64,000 nucleotides of DNA from Proteles cristata cristata. Taxonomy: Eukaryota; Chordata; Mammalia; Carnivora; Hyaenidae. Shown here in pieces: positions 57,423-64,000 of this stretch. The notes beneath the pieces are model-generated. The model had not been told where the DNA came from. It did not search any database and saw only the letters and a program-made list of their open reading frames with translations. A program made the position numbers and the translations under genes. The DNA lies in assembly GCA_017311185.1 (NCBI GenBank), contig JAESUZ010000127.1, positions 620,001 through 684,000 of the forward strand. Direction: 5' to 3'. Numbering within the stretch: position 1 is the first letter of the stretch; every line of letters starts with the position of its first letter.

Positions 57423-57872
57423 TTAACCTTTTGAAAATTTTATTTCTTCATTTATTTTATTTTATTTTATTTTCTTGAGAGAGAGAGGGAGAGCACAAGC
57501 CATAGAGGGAGACAGAGAAACTTAAAAAATTTTTTTTTTCACAATTGTTTATTTAATTTTGAGAGAGATAGAACACAAGCAGAGGAGGGACAAACAGAGA
57601 GGGAGAGAGGGACTATCAAATAGTCTTTGCATTGCCAGTGCAGAGCCTGATGCTGGGATTGAATCCACATGTCCTGAAATCATGACCCCAGAGGAAATCA
57701 AGAGTACGATGTTCAATGACTGAGCAACCCCAGCACCACAAAGGAGAGAGAATTCTAAGCAGATTCACCCTATGAGGATCCAAAAGTGGGACTCAATTTC
57801 ACCATCCTGAGATCATGACCTGAGTTGAAATCAGCAGGACGCTTAAAGAACAGAGTCACCCAGGTGCCCTAT
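57423..57872 (-). mobile_element. CAN SINE (outer), split by another SINE
   Basis: The outer inverted SINE occupies about 57423-57523 and 57741-57872. Its TSD is aaatttacatctttt (57408-57422) and aaatttgtatctttt (57873-57887). Its GA-rich body is broken in the middle by the inner SINE. (TTTTA)n tail. Confidence 0.88.
57524..57740 (-). mobile_element. CAN SINE (inner), inserted in the outer SINE
   Basis: A second inverted SINE with its own T-rich tail (ttttttttttcacaattg) and head (gactgagcaaccccagcacc) lies within the body of the outer one. Both are old and diverged. Confidence 0.85.
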
Positions 57873-57997
57873 AAATTTGTATCTTTTAGTTAATAGGGGC
57901 ATCCAGAATTCTACCTAGCCACAATCAGAAGAAGAAATTTTGAAAAGGAAAGTAAAGAAAGGAAACAAAAAAGGTGTTCAGAGGCATAAATAATACA

Positions 57998-58193
57998 TTA
58001 TTAAATGTGTATTTATTATCTTGAGACACAGCACACAAGCCAGAGAGGGGCAGTGGGAGTGGGAGACACAGAATCTGAAAGAGATTCGAGACCCCAAGCT
58101 GTCAGCCTGATGTGGGGCTCGAACTAACAGAACAAGAGATCATGACCCAAGCCAAAGGCGGATGCCTAACCGACTGAGCCACCCAGTCGCCCC
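57998..58193 (-). mobile_element. CAN SINE
   Basis: Inverted SINE with 8-bp TSD aataatac at 57989-57996 and 58194-58201. A few bases of the body are deleted. Confidence 0.92.
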
Positions 58194-58201
58194 AATAATA
58201 C

Positions 58202-59894
58202 TTTAAACTTCATTTTGAGAAACATTACATTTAGTAGCTATTTCCTGGAAATATCTATTCTTCACAATAAGTGATTCTCTGTCCTTAGCAGTGAAATTTC
58301 TGACCTTTGAAGATCTTACACAAAGATAAACATATCTACTATGATACCTAGGTTGCCCATCTTGCTTTCTAAGGGGATAAATAGTCTTTTCTTTATATCT
58401 GTGGTGACTAAATTTTTCTATGAAGCATGAAATGTAATTATACTAAGATTAGAGAGCATTAACTACATGTGTTATAATTGCCCATGAATTTAGCATTTTC
58501 TACTAAAAATTACCTACAGTGTTTAATACATTTTTATTCATCTTCCTGAACTGAAAAGAGTTAATGTTTTAGTTTAGATTAAATGATTTAAAAAGGAATT
58601 TTTAAATCTCATGTTGTTGCTTTATAGTTTTATTTCTTTACTAAAGAATTTTAACTGTTAGATGCCATGTTTAATGTTTCCACTTGTATTCATGAATACA
58701 AATTTGTTTGAAATCCCTAGCTGAAGCTTTGCTAAAATGTCATCTGTTCCAGTGAATATGTATAAAATAAAGTACAGAATACATTTGTGATACTTTTTTT
58801 TCCAAAGTACTTTGGGCTTATTTGGAATTGAATGTTCTTTTGCAGTTGACTACGTTGTCAAAGACGCGATGTGCATGATGTCAAACTGTCTATTTTAGTG
58901 GATAAATCCGGAGGGTGAATGATGGTTGTGGGGAACAAATGCAATGAAAGTTTTATACAGCAGAGAGGAGTTTAGAGTTTAGTTGTCTGTTATCCCAACA
59001 TTCTCACAACAGAACATTTTTCTGTATACATTAGAAACCTAATTAGAAAGTTTCATTACAATATTTATAGTAAAAAACAACTGGCTTTTACAGGGACCCA
59101 ATTACTTCAATATACATTTGAAGGAGAGAGGAAAGAAATTATCTTAATTCTCATTGCATCTTACCTTAATTGCAGACTGTTACTGCTTGCTAACTGGACC
59201 ATGGCAATCACATGCTAACGATCCCTTTCTCAAGGTTATCTTCATTGTGTCCATACTTCACACCATCTCCAGAGAGGCAAAATATACTTTGATCATGCGA
59301 CATTCCTCATTAAAATGCATCGACTAGAAGCTGGCTCCTAAGTTCATCATAACCATGCCAGATAGAGAGAAGGAATCTCCCTTAAGCAAAGAAAGACTGG
59401 AAGTACTTAGGGTTAACTAGAAAGGAAGCATCCAAGGCCTTTTGGAGGCTGGAGTCATATAATATAGGGCAGGGCTGAGCTACACAAATCAGAATAATAA
59501 ATTTAAGTAATACCTACACAATATACCTTCGCCTTTTTTTCCTCACTGAATCTGTGTTCAATGTTTATGTCTAGTAGGCTGCAAATCAGATTATTCCATT
59601 TTGAGATATTTAGAAGCACAAAACCCTAGTATTTCTGATAGTTGTAGTTTCCCACCAAAACTCATATAGCAACTGAGCTGCTGTATTGAAATTAACCAGC
59701 TTACAAATTTCCCCCACCTTATACAAATTCTAATTAGCATTTTTTTTGTGTGTTCTGCAATTAAATAAAAGTAACAGCATAGGTTCACTTCATATATAAG
59801 GACATTTCCAAGATAAAAAAACTGAGACCAAAACAGTAGGAGTAAAATGAAATTGTAGGAAACAATGATAATTCAGGAAAAGAAAAAGTTATTC
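58202..59894. other. 1.7-kb repeat-free stretch
   Basis: No transposon or exon recognised. It holds the candidate regulatory block at 58780-59480. Confidence 0.45.
58780..59480. promoter_or_regulatory. Candidate conserved non-coding element
   Basis: Repeat-free, less AT-rich than its surroundings and with retained CpGs (gactacgttgtc, aagacgcgatgt, aaatccggagg, catgcgacattc, atgcatcgac). Contains words such as tgatgtcaaac, ttaattgcag and tgatcatg. Inference only; conservation not testable here. Confidence 0.25.
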
Positions 59895-61145
59895 TTAAGT
59901 TTTGATTTCAATTCCAGTTAGTGAACATAAACTGTAGTATTAGTTTCAAGTGTACAATATAGTATAGTAGTTCAATACTTTGATAGAACATCCAGTGCTC
60001 ATCTCAGCAAGTACACACCTTAATTCCCATCACCTATTTAACTCATTCCCCTAGCAAACTCCCTTCTAGTAACCATGTTTGTTCTCTATAGTTAAGAGTC
60101 TGTTTCCTGGTTTACCTCTGTCTCTGTCTCTTTTTTTTTTTTATTCTGTTTGCCCATTTTATTTCTTAAATTCCACATTTGAGTGAAATCCATGATATTT
60201 GTCTTTCTCTGACTGGTTTATTTCACATAGCATAATACTTTCTAGCTCCATTCAGTTTTCCCAAATGGTCAGAGTTCATTCTTTCTTATGGCTGTATAAT
60301 ATTCCATTGTATACATATACTACCTCTTCTTTATACAGTCATCAGTCAATGGGCAGTAAAGCTGTTTCTGTATAAAGACGCATGTATCACTTCAAATTAG
60401 TGTTTTTGTATTCTTTCAGTAAATGGCCAGTACTGAGATTGCTGAATCATAGGGTAGTTCTATTTTTAACTTTTTGAGGACCTCCATACTGTTTTCTATA
60501 GAGGCTGCACCAGTTTGCATTTCCACCAACAATTTAAGAGAGTTCCCCTTTCTCAATATTCTAGCCAATGCATTGGTGATTTTAGACATTCTAAAAGGTA
60601 TGAGGTGATATCTTATTGTAGCCCTGATGATCAATGATGTTGAGCATCTTTTCATGTATCTGTTGGCCATCTGTATGTCTTCCTTTGAAAAATGTCCATG
60701 TCATCTGCCCATTTTTTAATTGAATTATTCATTTTTTGGGTGTTGAGTTTTGCAAGTTCTTTATATAATTTGGATACTGAACATTTTTCAGATATGTCAT
60801 TTGTGAATATCTTCTCCCACCCCATAGGCTTCTTTGTGGTTTGATGATTGTTTTCTTCACTGTGCAGAAGCTTTTCAGTTTGAGGAAGTGTCAATAGTTT
60901 ACTTTTGCTTTTGTTTCCCTTGCCTCTGGAGACATATCTAAAAAGAAGTGGCTATGACCGATGTCAAAAAAATTACCACCTGTGTTCTTTCCCAAGAATT
61001 TTATTTTTTTAGGTCCCAAATTTAGGCTTTCATCCATTTAGAGTTTATTTTTGTGTATGGTGTAAGAAAGTGGTGAGTTTCATTTTTGAGCATGTTGCTG
61101 TCCACTTTTCCCAAAACTTTGTTGAAGAGGCATTCTCGGTAAAAG
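59895..61145 (-). mobile_element. Carnivore-age L1 3' end (3' UTR and ORF2 C-terminus)
   Basis: The plus strand carries the antisense of a carnivore-type L1 3' UTR (ttcaattccagttagtgaac; catccagtgctcatctcagc), then of the ORF2 C-terminus. On the minus strand, broken frames at 60416-60894 read [20 protein letters not shown] and [19 protein letters not shown], matching the end of ORF2p (family motif [26 protein letters not shown]). Frameshifts and stops make it inactive, and it is 5'-truncated. It is better preserved than the L1M copies. Confidence 0.9.
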
Positions 61146-61652
61146 AAGTTTTAAAACTCATACCTCCTGCACGTCTTCAACATCCTTAGAGTTAAATGAA
61201 GCAACTATCATAATAACAGAATGCAATGACAAAAAAAAGACATCTCAAGAACCATAATAATTTTAATAGAAATTACTGTCTACCCTTTCTTCTGAGTAGC
61301 AGTACTCAATTCATATTGCTACTGCAATTAAACATTAGATTTTCAAGTATTCTCATGTGGACAAGTGTGTCATGTGAATAACTTTTGGCCCCAAAGATGT
61401 AGGCAGATGTGTTGCTTTGCAATTTCAAAGGAAGTCACTTCAATGACCTAATCAAAGTTTTAAAAGAACAGTGTGTAAGCACCAAATGGTGCTCCAACAA
61501 CAAAATACATAGCTATATTATAGATTATGGGGTTAAAGAAAGCATATATATTGACTTTGTGCAGAAGTGGACATGAACGGTAAAAGCAACCTACATCACC
61601 TCAGTCATTTTAATCCACATCCTATTATTTTATATTATGTATACTAAATTTT
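61146..61652. other. Unannotated DNA
   Basis: No gene or repeat recognised. Confidence 0.4.
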
Positions 61653-61669
61653 AAAAATTATAAATGTGG

Positions 61670-61852
61670 GGCTCCGGGGTGGCTCAATTGGTTAAGCATC
61701 CAACTTTTGATTTTAGCTCAGATTATGACCTCATGGTTTGTGGGATTGAGTGTTGAGCCTGCTTGGGATTCTCTCTCTCTCCCTCTCTCTCTGTCCTTCC
61801 CCCTACTCATGCCTTCTCTAAATAAGTAAGTAAATAAATAAATAAATATTAT
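61670..61852 (+). mobile_element. CAN SINE, shortened
   Basis: Forward SINE of about 183 bp. TSD aaaaattataaatgtgg (61653-61669) against aaaaattacaaatgtgg (61853-61869). The region after the B-box is deleted (ggattgagtgttgagcctgc). Confidence 0.94.
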
Positions 61853-62124
61853 AAAAATTACAAATGTGGTACAAATTGCCAAAGAACCAACTTGATGTAA
61901 TATAGGACCATTCAATAGGCCCCATCACTGCTGGAAGAATCCAAGAAAAATTCTCTGTGAGCAAAATATATTTGAATTGAATATTGAATAGTAACCATGA
62001 GAAGAGGGTAGAAACGCCTAAAAGGAGACTGAGGGAAATATGGAGAGGTCCAGGGATAAGAATTTTAAAAAATGTTGTGAAGTCACTGTAGGTGGAGGGT
62101 AAAGATTTTAAAAGAATTGTTGAG

Positions 62125-62326
62125 CAGTACCTGAGGGGATCAGTTAGCTGAGCATCCAACTTCAGTTCAGGTCATAATCACATGGCTCATGAGTTTGAGC
62201 CCCATGTCGGGTTCTGTGCTGACAGCTTAGAGCCTCGAGCCTGCTTCAGATTCTGTGACTCCCTTCCCACTTCCCCTCATGCTCTCTCTCTCTCAAAACT
62301 AACTAAATGTTAAAATTAGAAAAAAA
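62125..62326 (+). mobile_element. CAN SINE
   Basis: Forward SINE (gtacctgaggggatcagtta head). Possible TSD aaaagaatt before and after. Confidence 0.91.
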
Positions 62327-62446
62327 GAATTAAAAAAATTTTTCTAATGACAGAAACTTAAGGTAGTAAGGAAGGAAAGAAGGAAGAAATACTTCCTAAG
62401 CAGTAATAAGAAAGCCAGAGTCACCAACTATAAGAATGTAATATAT

Positions 62447-62467
62447 GATAGATAGATAGATAGATAG
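62447..62467 (+). repeat. (GATA)n microsatellite
   Basis: About five GATA units. Confidence 0.9.
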
Positions 62468-62554
62468 CTATTAATATATATGTTGTAACAGTTGTAGCAG
62501 ATCTATTCTTTTTCATCCCCAAGTTGTTACTACTTTATAGAATTGGCCGTCTTC

Positions 62555-62690
62555 TCTCCATTTTTTGAGATAAAATTGACTTATAACATTGTGTAAATTT
62601 AGGGTGTATAATATGATGATTTGATCTGTAAAATAATTGCCACCCTAAGAAATTCCTTACCCATACCACCTTATCCCAACGGAAGTTTTA
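62555..62690 (-). mobile_element. Old L1M 3' UTR fragment
   Basis: tgagataaaattgacttata, gggtgtataatatgatgatt and aataattgccaccctaagaa follow the antisense of L1M 3' UTR. Confidence 0.6.
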
Positions 62691-63154
62691 GATTTGAAAT
62701 GACTGGATTTCTTATACATAATAAATTAGTTTTTCTACCATCAATGATGTGTTTAGTTATAACAAGAGGGAGTAGTGTTAAATGTATGAAAATTTGTTAA
62801 AACTGTACTTGCTCTACATTCTATTCTTATTTGTTTATAATAATTGAGAAAAAAAGATCTGATCCCTTTGAAATATGTGTAGATCTCTTTAAACTGTCAG
62901 CAAAAACATTAAGTTTATGCCTTTGGTACTTAAATATATATTGTATCTTTTGCGATGTGTAGTACCTATAGATTATGTTTCTTCTTAGATGTTTTTGATA
63001 TTTATTTTAATCAGAAAAATAAATAAACCCTGAGATTTCCCTTAGTCTTTGAGGAAAGGGAACCTGGAAGAGTAATACAAATTATTTTGTCTTATTGGGA
63101 GAAAAAAATGTCATTGTCATTTTAGTACAAGTTTAAATATAACTGTCTCAAAAA
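62691..63154. other. Unannotated AT-rich DNA
   Basis: No gene or repeat recognised. Confidence 0.4.
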
Positions 63155-63171
63155 TATGAAAACTTATTTTA

Positions 63172-63366
63172 TTTAGTTTTTTATTTTAAAGAGAGAGAGC
63201 ACATGAGTTGGGGAGAAGGGTAGTGAGGAGGGTGAGAAAGAATCCAAACAGGCTCCACATTCAATGCAGAACTTGATGCAGAGATCGATCTCAACAAACC
63301 TGGGATCATGACCTGAGCCAAAATCAAGAGTCAGACACTCAACCAACTAAGCCACTCAGGTGCCCC
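63172..63366 (-). mobile_element. CAN SINE, older copy
   Basis: Inverted SINE. TSD tatgaaaacttatttta (63155-63171) and tatgaaagcatatttta (63367-63383). Confidence 0.94.
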
Positions 63367-63383
63367 TATGAAAGCATATTTTA

Positions 63384-64000
63384 AAAATATAAAAGAATAA
63401 AATACACCAAAAGATCAATGGGAGTTGTTTCTATGAAATGTATCCATTGTCTAGTATACTCTTAAGGTGTGTCTTATTCTGTAGAAGTCTGTGCATTTCA
63501 CTGGTTTGGTCTATTTCAGAATTCATTAGAGGTCAAAGTTAACTTATGGAGCAAGAATGGTGATGATGCATATGTTTTCTCGAGATAATGTTTTCTTGAG
63601 TTTCTACCATAATGAACTGTCTTTTAAACTAGCTTTAACATCTTCCTGGAATGCTTAAGACTTGATCTTTAAACGTTATATTTAACACAGTTTTTTATAT
63701 TTGTAAGAGAAGAATGGTTTTACCTTTTCTTTCCTTTATTATATTTTATGTATTATAAAATTATCTGGAAAAAGTATTGCCACTATTTTTCTTGGACCTA
63801 GTGTGGTCCAAGATCTAGTCAATTGGCACTGCCATTGGCCCATTATCATGGAAAGAACCCAGAGTTGGAAACCATTACTCCAATTATTAATTCCATGACA
63901 TGACTCTACTTAGATTTCCACCCACACAAGTATCTGTGCTGGTCTGACTGTTATGCTACTTAGAATTTTTTTTCAGCTCCAGATCTTTAAATATTTTGGT
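63384..64000. other. Unannotated DNA to window end
   Basis: No gene or repeat recognised. Confidence 0.4.

Overview
The window is mammalian nuclear DNA, almost certainly from a cat-family (felid) carnivore. The evidence is about fifty copies of the carnivore tRNA-Lys-derived CAN SINE in its felid form. Each has a tRNA-like head with an A-box-like tggctcagtcggtt and a B-box-like ggttcgagccc, a CT-rich body and an AATAAA-type A tail, and many are bounded by target-site duplications (TSDs) of 8-21 bp. Other support comes from a young L1 3' UTR of carnivore type, older L1M copies, MIR/L2 fossils, hAT-like DNA transposon fossils and two endogenous-retrovirus LTRs. I see no intact protein-coding gene, no convincing exon, and no tRNA, rRNA or CRISPR locus. 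Nearly all open frames are short accidents in AT-rich DNA, in SINE heads, on the antisense strand of L1 ORF2, or in simple repeats. The window is best read as intergenic or deep intronic DNA.

Layout. 0-12 kb: AT-rich DNA with scattered SINEs, two old L1 blocks (2.6-4.1 and 9.8-10.9 kb, minus) and a short young L1 insertion at 7.6 kb whose double poly-A structure suggests a 3' transduction. 12-15 kb: a folded-back SINE remnant, a 5' portion of an RPS3A processed pseudogene (minus) and an ERV1-like LTR. 15-18 kb: one long old L1 (minus). 18-34 kb: SINE-rich, with an old L1 at 27.8-29.3 kb, a tail-to-tail SINE pair at 30.5-31.0 kb and several very young SINEs. 34-40 kb: a MIR, an hAT-like fossil, and a 1,087-bp solo LTR with a perfect 6-bp TSD (38.0-39.1 kb). 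40.6-50 kb: almost free of lineage-specific repeats (one SINE at 45.9 kb). It holds unique sequence and old MIR/L2 pieces, and is the best place to look for conserved regulatory DNA. 50-58 kb: SINEs, a 400-bp polypurine/polypyrimidine tract, and an old L1 with two nested SINEs. 58-64 kb: a second repeat-free block (58.2-59.9 kb), a carnivore-age L1 3' end (59.9-61.1 kb) and a few SINEs.

There is no operon-like or pathway logic here. What the sequence records is a history of retrotransposition: nested insertions, subfamily succession in the SINEs, L1-mediated mobilisation of a host mRNA and SINEs, and LTR recombination. It also contains a few repeat-free islands that may be constrained. I found no feature that clearly amounts to an undescribed biological system. 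The findings list the structures most worth checking. Family names come from recalled consensus sequences, and boundaries without TSDs are approximate.
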